Translations under genes and position numbers: made by a program | From: Trichoplusia ni | Taxonomy: Eukaryota; Arthropoda; Insecta; Lepidoptera; Noctuidae | Direction: 5' to 3' | Assembly: GCF_003590095.1 (NCBI RefSeq) | Contig: NC_039478.1 | Span: 9,176,001 to 9,240,000 of the forward strand | DNA length: 64,000 bases | Shown: one piece after another, positions 12,019 to 22,218 of the stretch | Layout of the letters: each line of letters begins with the position of its first letter | Position numbering within the stretch: position 1 is the stretch's first letter | Notes under the pieces: model-generated | Database searches by the model: none | What the model saw: the letters and a program-made list of their open reading frames with translations, nothing else | What the model was told of the DNA's origin: nothing

Positions 12019-14517
12019 TGTACTATAATTTGAGCATGAATGCACTTCTTCAGGCTAGGCCGATGATGATGCTCTTCATTTCAATCCAACATTTATAAAC
12101 AGGTGTATTTTTAAACATTGCAGTATCTCTTAAACCAATTAGCAGATAATGTCGTGTTTTCCCATCCTGGACACCATTTTATATGGAGACGCGCAGTAGA
12201 AAGCTATCGCGTGCACTCCCGGTTCCGCTCGCGTCACAGAATAAACTTGCATAAATTACGTGTATTTCATATTATTATCTATACAAGTTTTACAAGTGCC
12301 GACAGACAAACGGATTTATTGATGCTTAAGCAATCAAACTGCCTCCTGATTGGTCTCTATTTACAATTTAAATTGATAGTTAAGATTATAATCGTTTAGT
12401 TTATAGAAGTAACGATAGCGTAATTGCTGAATTGTGAGCTTTTTTATTAAGAATATACATTTCTGTATTCTAGACACGAAATCAGACTAAAATATATATT
12501 TTTTTGTTAAGCTGTTTAAGGTTCTTCTTTAACAAGAGTACTCTTAGTAATTGGTCCTTAAAATAGCATTATACATTTTCAAACACGCAGTCTACCGTTT
12601 AATAATTCCTCTTTTGTTCTTTTTCGCGCAATGTTTCAAGAGCGAGAATCCTTATACTTCTCTCTCTAACAAAATAAAAACAATATAGAAATCGCTCGAT
12701 CTGTTCAGAAAATATAATGCCACAAACAGACACGTCAAAATTATAACACTCGACTTTTTACGTCGGTGAATAAAAAAAACGTATATATAGCAGCTTTATA
12801 GAAAACGTTTATATTCAAATAAATTCAAAGACAACGTTTGCACCTTACTCTACCGTTATCGAATAGAGTTCTAATCAAGCACTAGCTGGTCGTTTCCGTT
12901 GTCACCTCGAATGCTAATCGCAGGTTGTAAACACAATCACAGCTGTATCAAAAGCTTGTAAATCTATCAGATAACTGGCCGACTGACTGTGCATAGCAAG
13001 TGACTGTGAGAAACTCGCAATTTATACAATCAAAATATACAACACTTGAATGACGAGTGAAATTATGGGAGAGAAGTTTTGGTGTACATTGCGGGGTTTG
13101 ATTTTAAAAGATTTTTTTATGGTATTCGATGTTATGGTATGATGACTTTAATATAATACCAGTCTTTAAGTTTTTTTTCCATTTATAAAGAAATAACGAG
13201 TTTTTTTCAATTTTTATGACGTTGTTAAATTTCTTTTCATGTATTCTGTTTTGAGCATTATAATTCAACGGTATAGAAATTAAATATATTTATTTAATAA
13301 GGCTAGTCTACGGCAATTGAGAAGCGCTGCTGACTTCAAATTTTGTAGGTATGCATGTCTGTTACTCGCTACCGCAAAAGACACGAACGGGTTTTGGACG
13401 AAATTGGGTGCACAGATGTATAACCCGAATTTTAGTGTAGCTTTTATCCCGATTTTATTCTCCCTTGAGATCATCTTCGTTTTGTAGCGTTGAGAGTCGC
13501 TGGCACCCGCTCGTACAAAATAATTAGGTAAAACAGTGTCTCGGGTAACAAAATAATCATGTTCAGCAAGCAATGTATATCGAACACAAACAATAAAATC
13601 GTTTACTTCTTTATAGAAGTAATGGTTCTATTGACAATCGCCTCAATGGATTATCTCTATTGTGCTAAATTGAGCGCAAATTGGTGCTTGAACTAGGGTC
13701 ATATTGAGTAACGTTTTTCTTAAGATTTGATAACTTGATTGTTCTGGGTGATCGGAGTTATTCTTATAGCGATTTGATGCATTTTTTGCCTTTTTTCTAC
13801 ATGTGTCTGTTCTTTTTGCTAATGTAATACTTGCGCATTACAAAATGGGGTATTTGGATTTATTTACTTTGAAAAGATAGCCTGCAATTTAAAAGTCTTA
13901 AACATAGATATGTAAAACATACATTTTAGTATAAATAAGATTGTCTTTAAATGCCTGTGTCTAAAATAACTTTACTTGAAGGTATTTAAGAACATCAAGT
14001 TTAAAAAAAAATCTATGTTTCTTTAACAAAAAGTATGATCCTGACTGTGCAGTAACCACAGCCTATCTCATCAACATTAAAAAGCGTAAAGTTAGAACTC
14101 ACCTGTTCATGTCCAATGGTCATTTCAACCGGAACCATTGCCATTGTTGAAGCGAGAACACGCTATGCCAAGTACAGAACACTATCTCGCTCATACAATA
14201 CTAACAATCCTGATTTGAAAAGTCATGGTAAAGATACAGACACTTGTACCCAACAAAACGTAAATCAAAGTTGATTCTACCAAAGCATTCCACAGTTTTT
14301 CATGGTGTATTACGAACCATCGCTTTCGTTAAGAGAAACCCGTGGGAAGACAACACAAAAACAACGTTTAATTATTCTTAGCTTCAACCACAAGAAAATA
14401 ACTTTCGTAGAAGGGAAAACTATAAAAGTGACTGAATACTTATTGATTCGCTTTTGTTTATCCGTGGCTGGAGAAATTTGTAAAGGGCTTCCAATGAGGA
14501 AATATGTTTATTTTCAA
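12019..14517. other. non-coding stretch
   Basis: No supported gene. A segment at about 13270-13560, read on the minus strand, resembles decayed repeat interior (related to the group-2 Helitron-like copies) and accounts for the 97-codon minus-strand frame there. Confidence 0.4.
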
Positions 14518-14721
14518 CTAGCTGTTACCCGCGACTTCGTCCGCGTGGTTAGGAAATAAGATATTTTCTCGTAATAAATCGTAGCCTATGTGTTAATCCA
14601 GAGTGTCAGCTAACTCCATACCAAATTTCATTCAAATCCATTCAGTAGTTTTTACGTGAAAGAGTAACAAACATCCTTGCATCCATACTTACAAACTTTC
14701 GCCTTTATAATAGTAGTAGGA
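14518..14721 (-). mobile_element. non-autonomous Helitron-like element, group 2
   Basis: On the minus strand it begins TCCTACTACTATTATAAAGG and ends GCGGGTAACAGCTAG, between A and T. The GGACGAAGTCGC hairpin just inside the CTAG end is shared with group 1. The body carries the GTAAAAACTACTGAATGGAT segment found again at 58044-58338. Confidence 0.65.
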
Positions 14722-14877
14722 TGTAATATGCTTGTGGGAGTAATTACAATCCAATTTGAAAGTCTCCTAATTCTAACTGGCAATATGAAGCAAACCTTAA
14801 CGCTATAACAAAAACTCAAAATCATGTTTAAAAGAGCTTCAATTCGATAATTTTAACATACTCTACATTTTTGTATA

Positions 14878-15058
14878 TCCTACTAATATTATAAACGCGA
14901 AAGTTTGTATGTTTCATCCATTTTCATGCAAAAACTGAACGTTCACAAATGGGTTCACAAATAGTATATGACCAGGATTAACACACAAGATAGTTTCATT
15001 CCGATCTTATGTCCCCGTTTGATCATTTGTAGCGGGCGGGCCCGCAGGCAAGAGCTAG
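14878..15058 (+). mobile_element. non-autonomous Helitron-like element, group 2
   Basis: It starts TCCTACTAATATTATAAACG and ends GCAGGCAAGAGCTAG before T. It faces the copy at 14518-14721 in opposite orientation, 156 bases away. The frame 14968-15243 runs out of its 3' end and is not a gene. Confidence 0.65.
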
Positions 15059-16053
15059 TACGACATATCGAAAAAATGCTCCACATTCAAAACCAACTTC
15101 TACCAATAATCTTCGTCATCACCGTACTTATTATGTTAATGCATGTTAAACGTCATATGGCTGTTAAACGCGGTGTACTGTTCAAATATTTGTCTACATC
15201 ACTTCCTTTCGAGTTGTTTCGTCTTTATATGTTTAAGGTGTAAGATTTATTCAATTTTGTTGTGTGTGTAATTTCTACATGCATAACGAATTTCTTCATC
15301 GATTTCTAACGGATTGTACGCAATGAAGTCATCTGGTTTATCTTATCAACATCACTTAAAATAAGTCTAGTGCAGTAATTGCAGAAGCAAGACAGCGTAA
15401 TAAACAGTGCAGCAGTTTGGAGTGTCGTCTTCCACATTTGCAATATTTTATTTCAAGGAATTCAATTTCTTAGTTATTGACAAAATTCGTCATAAAACGT
15501 GAAAACAACCTCTTTAAGTTGCTATTGAAAACAAAACACAGTAATACAAATACGTAGCACATTATTGCCTTCGTCGTGGTTTTATTATTGATTGCCTTCA
15601 TAAATAATTAAAATATAACCCACAACACCTCATAACTTGGGCCACAATAATTCCATTTACCAGCCGCCTCTGCGCTGAGACAGGAAGCGATGCGAGGATT
15701 GTGTTAGCGCGCGCTGTTTGTACAGGGGCACGTCATTATGACACTTGTTACGTCTTGTGCCTGTACACTTGAATGTAAAAAAAGTTTGTCAAGCTTTTAG
15801 CTACACGTTTTTTAACAAGTTTCGCTTTTTAAGTCTGCTGTTTTGTTTTTGTAGGAATATAGACTGCGGTCTAGACACTGATGTGATGATTGCAGTTTCA
15901 GATGCATTTTTGCTTTTATTTCAACTCTTTTTTATCTGATTTTTACTTAACTTTATAAATGTTTTAAATGATGTAGGCGCGGATAAAAGGTCTCTAAACT
16001 TTACTTCCATAATAGCAATATAACAGCTATTTGAGGTTAACCAATCATTTAAT
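15059..16053. other. non-coding stretch
   Basis: AT-rich, with no supported gene, RNA or repeat boundary. Confidence 0.45.
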
Positions 16054-16055
16054 TA

Positions 16056-16280
16056 CGGTAAAACGGGGTGAATAGAGTTTCAAGGGGTGAATAGAGAATA
16101 GTGTTTTTTAGGGGGTTACATGAATATTTTCTTACATTAAATGCTTAGACACAGTTACCTTATGAAATACTTGTGAGTTTGCGTATAATCTTTATGTTTT
16201 GTCTAGTTAAACGTCCAAATTTTAATAAAAACTCTGTTTCTATCCACCCCAAAAAACCCTCTATTCACCCCGTTTTACGG
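16056..16280. mobile_element. MITE with TA target duplication
   Basis: Inverted ends share 20 identical bases (GTAAAACGGGGTGAATAGAG at 16058-16077 and its complement at 16259-16278). One base nearer each tip differs. TA flanks both sides (16054-16055 and 16281-16282), the target duplication of Tc1/mariner-type elements. A second, weaker copy of the GGGGTGAATAG segment follows each end, so the termini are themselves repeated. No coding region. Confidence 0.7.
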
Positions 16281-16832
16281 TACCTTAGTATTTTCCATGG
16301 TCAAAATCAAGCAAAGTCTTATTCCCGTCCATCATAATTCCATTCAATTGCAAGTTCTCGCAAAGTGACGCTTGGCTCATGATTTGATTGTCAACAATTA
16401 AGTGTCGCGCGCACGGAACATTACTTATTAGTCATCTGGGATGGTCGTAATGCTAGGTCTACACTGGAGTAAGTGCTTTAAGAAACCGTGAATAGTAACT
16501 ATGAATGAATCTTGAGAAGGAAATATTTTCTGATTGCAGGAAAGGGTAGGTTGTGATGTTATGAGAGGAATGCCAGCAGGGCAAAAAGCCTACAGTTACA
16601 TGGTGCTTTTGAATATGAATATCGAGCTATTTGCATAAAGCAGATAACTTCTCTCTAAGACATTCTTACACTGTTTCCGACACACCGCCAAAAGCAACCT
16701 TCTGGAATTTTTATAAAATTTTGTCTCTCAACTCTTCGAACATGCCTGTGCGTATTAAGGTTTTTTTTTGTTTGTTTCTTCTTACTTTATACATACTTTG
16801 GTTTTGAATAAGCCAAAAGCGACACTTTCCAG

Positions 16833-17009
16833 TTACTCCAACCAAAAGAAAGCAAGGAAGGATCGTCCTTCGACATCAAATCTCCTGATTCGACACTATC
16901 TACTTCATCGGAATATAAGGGCTATGGTGCCAATGTTTTCGAACACTCCTTCCAAAAAACAAAAGACTACGAACAATCTCCGTTCCCCGTCATTTTCCCG
17001 TCACAGTAG
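16833..17009 (+). CDS. possible short coding exon, unknown protein
   Basis: After a TTTCCAG acceptor the frame runs 58 codons to TAG at 17007-17009. Segments such as SFDIKSPDSTLSTSSEYKGY and a Phe/Pro-rich end (SPFPVIFPSQ) look like a real, partly disordered protein. Codons are purine-first, and the same frame is closed upstream by TAA at 16809-16811. If the exon begins with TTA it is phase 0, like the myosin XVIII junctions, so an alternative last exon is one option. Two other frames are also open here, which lowers confidence. Confidence 0.3.
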   Translation, partial: LLQPKESKEGSSFDIKSPDSTLSTSSEYKGYGANVFEHSFQKTKDYEQSPFPVIFPSQ

Positions 17010-17055
17010 TGTGCCCCGCTCTGAGGTCTGAAGGCATCCACTTGACACGGTTTCC

Positions 17056-17096
17056 AGCTAATCCGCGGCGTCGGTCACGGCCCGCGGTAATTAGCT
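17056..17096. repeat. GC-rich imperfect inverted repeat
   Basis: AGCTAATCCGCGG is mirrored by CCGCGGTAATTAGCT around a GC-rich spacer, in a GC-rich island at about 17025-17150 surrounded by AT-rich DNA. It may be a regulatory site (it contains TAATCC and TAATTA homeodomain-type cores) or a cruciform. I cannot tell which. Confidence 0.4.
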
Positions 17097-18313
17097 CCGG
17101 CGTTATGTCACACTTAACCCCACCGGCGGGCATTGTGCTCGCTCCGCAAATGTGGACTAGATATACTTTCGAGTTTCCAACATGGCTACTGTGAGTGTAT
17201 CTTTTTTATTTGCGTTTTGTTCTTGATTATTATTTACTTCTTTGATTATTGTGGTCCTCCTCATCCAAGCTACCTGCACTGCACCTATATTTTGTGTGAT
17301 ATTAAATATTTCGTAGTTAGAATAATAGTTCGCTATCATATGAGATAGATTTCCCTCCAGATTTTAGCTTCTTTATCCATTCAAATACTTATTCCTCAAT
17401 CTACCATTTAATTCTACTCTTTTAGAAACATTTCTGTATGTTAACATCTTGTTTTTCAATCTTTGATACAGGTTTTCTTCGTTAATGTTCATCGTATTTT
17501 GTGCATCTATATTAATTCTTATCTCATCTGCAAATGTTTGTTTACTTTGCATCTATTTTTTAGTTATATTTACATAATATTCCACGATTAGGTTATTCTA
17601 TTTGTCTGTTTGATCACTAATTTGTCTGTTTTGAAAGCACCGCCATTGTTTTACAGTTTGTTATTCATTAATTTAGTTTCTATTGATTTCGTGTAATCGG
17701 TATTTCGTTTCTTTTTGTTTATTTACTTTCTATACTCATTAAGTTTACAAACTTTTATGTTGTATTTGTATAGTAGAGGCTTTCATCTATTTTAATGTAT
17801 ATTTTTATAAGTAAAGCCAGATAATAATGACGTCATCCGAAAGTGTCTTAATAGAAAATAACATACTCATTAGATGTATAAGTTATGGTCCATTACCTAA
17901 GAGCCTGTTAATGGTAGGCTGTTACAATTTATAGGGCATTAAGTATTCTTATCAGTACACAGTCATAACAGAATAATTACTTAACTTTCTCAAAAGATGT
18001 ACTTGAAATTTGGATTGACTCTATAAGAATTTATCTGGATAAAACTAAAGATTTTCTTTAAAACTTGAATTATTTTCGTTGCGTCTATCATTGCCTTATC
18101 GTTGTGTGACAGAAAAAAAAAAGTGTCTCAAGGGTATAGATAAAATACATTTAAGATATAATGTATAGTTTAATTTGTCGTTTAAATAGTTATGTAGGTA
18201 CAAAGTTTTTGTTCATGAGATGAGATCGCTTTCATATAATGTTGTAATAAAGATGTAGCACTTACAGCAGATACAATAATATTGCAAAAAATATCGTCAC
18301 GCGTTGTAAAAAG
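17097..18313. other. non-coding stretch
   Basis: Overlapping short frames at 17009-17348 continue out of the GC-rich island but have no consistent codon bias. A palindromic CRE core (TGACGTCA) lies at 17828-17835. Nothing else recognised. Confidence 0.4.
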
Positions 18314-18533
18314 ATAGCTGTTGCCCGCGACTTCGTCCGAGTGGTTAGAAGATATAAGTTAGAATTTTTGAACGGAAGCCCTCGAAGATAAATAACTTTC
18401 CGTTTTCCATTGTATCTTCTAAAACCTTCCTCGATTAATGGTCAACACAAATATTTTTTCAATTTAAACCAGTAGTTCCTGAGATTAGCGCGTTCAAACA
18501 AACAAACTCTTCAGCTTTATACATTAGTATAGA
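18314..18533 (-). mobile_element. non-autonomous Helitron-like element, group 1
   Basis: It has the same interior and TCTATACTAATG-type start (minus strand) as 4173-4416. The 3' end reads CAGCTATC instead of CAGCTAGT, so the tip has diverged. No coding capacity. Confidence 0.6.
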
Positions 18534-19753
18534 TTATTATATTAGAACAGTATATAGTATAGATGACTCAGACTTACAAAAACTGAAAAAAAAACCTAAA
18601 AAAAAGTCTCATAATCATTGATACCAACTTAAGAATGCTAAGATCGTTGACACTAAAACAAAGCGCTTTACATCTGTCAACGACCCAGGCCTGTCCCACG
18701 GCTGTCATAATATGTTACATCACTAGTTTGGTTACGTCACTACCTAACGTTGCATTTTCGGTGACTTCGTAATTAATTGCTGATAGTGTTGTTCCTATAT
18801 TACGTGGGTGTTAGTCATCGATTTTTGTTGTGTTTGTTTAATATGTAGGTTTTAGGGCATAGAAAGTTTTGCTTTGTTAGACTTTGTTTTATAATAACGA
18901 GAATTGTCGTCAGCTAACTTGCTAGTAATCTTTTAAATGCTAAATTGATGAGCGTTATAATAATATGGATAAGTTAAAAAAAAATATGGAATTTGACATT
19001 ATAATGCCGTTTACCGATGTCTGTAATTATGTTTTTGTTGATTTTTTTAGTAAATATCAACTTCGATTTTAATCGAGAGTTAAATGAAATATCAACATCA
19101 TAATTTAAAAAGTATTCTTAAAATAATATGAATTGGTTATATCTTCCGACTTAAAAACAGTGACAAACATATTTCTTTTACCCATCAAATCTCGTCAAAC
19201 CGGTCGCAATAAAAACGCAAGATCGCATTTCGCATGTCAGAAACAAATTGAATTTATGTATCAAGTTTCATATTTAACTAATTCTATAATTACAAGTAAC
19301 ATCACGTATCAAGTTACCAGGACGATGGCATGCCACATGAAAGGCAACCGACGTGGTTGCCGAACTCGGTAACCCGGTTGACTAATTAGGTTACCCATTT
19401 CCCGTTTCTCAGTAACATTTCGGTTGTTTTTGCAACCTGGATCAACCGAATTAGGTTCGACATCAAATATCTGTGAATTACGCAATTACCCCGGCAACCT
19501 CGTTCCTACTTTCTAAGATTTATCGTTTTTATATAACTTGTTTTGTATCACAAATGTGTGTCTTATTACATAAAATATCGAGTTTTTGTTGAGATAATAA
19601 TAACTTATTTTTGCTTGATCTATGGATCGAAATTTGTTTACACTAATGAAGATTTAAGAGATGGTTTAACGAAAAACTACTTAGAGACTTCTGTTTGTGT
19701 GTTATACAGAACGTGTCGTGTATATGAGTTATGAATTAGCAATGTTTACCTCG
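18534..19753. other. non-coding stretch upstream of the 706-codon exon
   Basis: Between about 19310 and 19520 there is a cluster of GGTTGCC, GGTAAC and CAACC half-sites in both orientations, leading up to the X-box-like site at 19754. No gene is supported. Confidence 0.4.
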
Positions 19754-19766
19754 GTTACCTAGCAAC
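19754..19766. promoter_or_regulatory. X-box-like (RFX) site
   Basis: GTTACCTAGCAAC fits the RFX X-box pattern of two inverted half-sites. It lies about 350 bases upstream of the ATG at 20101, with similar half-sites upstream. Its function is inferred from the motif only. Confidence 0.35.
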
Positions 19767-19853
19767 CAGCCAATTAGTCGTGTTTTTAGTAAACTTTGCG
19801 GACGTGCTTGCTGAACGTTGCATGTTACGGTCAATAGTTTCCTAATTAAACAG

Positions 19854-20100
19854 AATAAAAGCGCATTAGCACGGAGATGGTCATCGCGGCCGGTCATCCG
19901 TCGGAACTGTATGATCGATCAGTGATCGCGGTTGATTTGTCACGTCTGGTGGGCGCCTGGGGTGACATTGACTTTCTTATTGTCTGCGTGTGATAGCGCG
20001 GCGCAGCGCGACGCTCGATGCGCGCACATGCACGCCGCTCGCCGTGACGCGCGCGCGCCTCCACGCTCCGCGACCGGCTCCCGCGCGCCGGGCCCGCGAC
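19854..20100 (+). promoter_or_regulatory. candidate promoter and 5' UTR of the 706-codon exon
   Basis: An AATAAAAG TATA-like element (19854-19861) precedes a sharp change to GC- and CpG-rich DNA that runs into the ATG at 20101. An out-of-frame upstream ATG (20028) overlaps the main start and could dampen translation. A TSS was not identified. Confidence 0.35.
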
Positions 20101-22218
20101 ATGCCCGCAGTGAAAGTATTCAACATATTCGGCGGGCAGAAGCCGACCGAGAAACACCCTCCCTCCGCTCCCCCGACCCAGCAGGGTGCGCTTCAGAAGT
20201 TTTACAGGACGTTTTCAGTCGGGCCTGAAACTCCACCAGAGCACAAGGGCAGCAAAGTGACCGCGATCGCTGCCTGCCTCGAACGTAAAATCAGTGAACC
20301 TGTGAAAATTAACAGTGAAAACGTGCAAAAGTTTGTTAGTAAAGTCAATATTGGCGACTCTGTTGTGAATACCAAGGCTGAGTGTTCGACACCGCGTCGA
20401 CACGTGTACGAAAACGTAAACATTGCCGGCGATAATAATGTGGTACGAGATCAGTTACTCGAGGAAACCAAGGGATACTCCTCCATCTACGAAAACGTAA
20501 CTATTGTGGGTAAGCCAGCTGAGTCTAAAGCTGCGAACAGTTCTCTCGCTGAAACAAAATTGAATAAAGCTCTAGAGTCATTTGATAAAATCTTGTCCGA
20601 GTTTACTTGCACGTCGCTCACCGACACAAAAAATATTTTCATTCCGCCTAAATTACAAAAGTCTAAGACTTGTAGTATTATTGAATCACGTTGCATATTG
20701 AAAAAAAGTAATTCGGACCCCGAGAGTGATTGTAAAACAAGAAACAAAGTGGCACGCAATAACTCTATAGACAAAACAACGAGTCTGTGGAATCTAGACG
20801 ATATGAAAGGAAAAGAGTTGACGGCTCCATTAGTGCCTCTGTCATCGACGCCTAATGAGAAAATGAATCCCGATAAATATGCCACGTATAAAATAACATC
20901 AAAAAACCCGTCTCGGCCGAACTGCTTCAAAGCCGAAGATCTTAAAAAACTCGATGTAAAAACGAGAATACTAAAGAAAACTTTATCTAATCCGCCGTCG
21001 ACACCCGTTCCGGTTGTAACTAAAACGAAGGCGGTAATGAAAAAAATTGAGAAAAAAGTGGTCGACCCGAAGAAAACGAAACCTAGAACATGTACAGATA
21101 ATGGATCGTTAAACATAAAGATTAGTTTAGAAAGCAAAGAAACCCCAAAATCACAAATGCAGAAAGCTAAAAGCGTGTGGGAAATAGGAAACGAATCTAT
21201 GATTTCACCCGGCTTAGAGAGGACCAAGTCTACCACTTCTATCGCGGGCTCTCCGAGTAAGATCCCGGTGATTAGGAGTCAGATGTCACATAACAAGTTC
21301 AGCAGTACAAGGGCGCTTTTCTCTCCCACTCCGGTTGATCTAAGTAATGTAGACCAGGCCAGAGAGTGTGCTCAGAAAAAAAAACCGCTTGCGCCGCGAA
21401 AACACAACGAAAAACCTGACGGAAACAAACAAATAAGACAAAAGTCACTGCTCAATCTCAAAACCGATGCAAAGAGACACAACGACAAATCCAAGAAAGA
21501 GGCGGTTGACATTAAAAAAACAATATTGCCGTCGAAAACAACATTGAAAGATTACACGGAGGAAATAAAAGCCGTGCGCGCGCAGTTGCAACACAGAACT
21601 ATCAACAAAAGAGACATAGTGGTGCCACCGGAGACCAAACGAAATGAAAATGAACCGGAGGAAATCGATTCGACACTGTCACCTGTCAAGTCGATTGTGA
21701 AAAAACTCGAACTAAAAACAGCGAAGGAATTGAAAACCGATACATCTCCGTTCATCAACTGTAAGGTCATCCCGGCCGTGCACAAGGAACTATGCGTAGC
21801 AAACACAACTTTCCACAACCACTTGAGCACACTCGTAGGCCGACAAGTCAAATACGTCGAGTCGAGGGACGACTCTAAAACATGCTCCCAAGTCGAGAAG
21901 ATAGCTTTACATAAACAAACTGACGAGAAGATATCCGACACGCACTCGGATTGCAGCGACGACTCGGGGCACGTCTCGAACGACGCCGCTCACGATAACG
22001 ACCAGGCGTTTGATGCCGTGCACGACCTGAGCCCCGTGCACAGCGTGGATGAGGTGGATTTCAAAGTGTTCGATGGTCCCAAGCAGTTCGGGATAGATGT
22101 GCCGGAGAATGCGAAGAGCGTGTGTCCCGTGCGGCCCGCGCGGCGAGGCGGGCGCGGCAACGAGGTCGCTAGCGGTACCCGCGCCACCGCCGCCGCCGTT
22201 CCGAAAGTGGACGAACAG
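20101..22218 (+). CDS. large first coding exon, 706 codons; candidate alternative head of myosin XVIII
   Basis: The first ATG of a long open frame is at 20101; the frame extends upstream only without ATG. It ends at a good donor (GAACAG|GTAGGC) with phase 0; the frame stays open to 22431 but loses coding bias. The predicted part is Lys/Ser-rich and mostly disordered. It begins MPAVKVFNIFGGQKP, has two YENV motifs (Tyr103, Tyr130; the pYxN type bound by Grb2-like SH2 domains), an SKIP motif at 386-389 in a Ser/Pro/basic context (SxIP, the EB1-binding type), an acidic His/Asp/Ser stretch near 610-640 and a basic, Ala-rich end. I see no PDZ, motor or other fold and do not recognise the family. 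The next strong plus-strand acceptor is the phase-0 myosin XVIII IQ exon at 39629, so it may be an alternative first exon giving a motorless protein. Alternatively it is an independent gene whose next exon I missed. Confidence 0.75.

Noticed and set aside
20487..21236. 249-codon minus-strand open frame
   Set aside because: Lies exactly antisense to the biased coding exon at 20101-22218; Phe/Leu/Ser-rich composition is the complement of Lys/Glu/Ser codons. A shadow.
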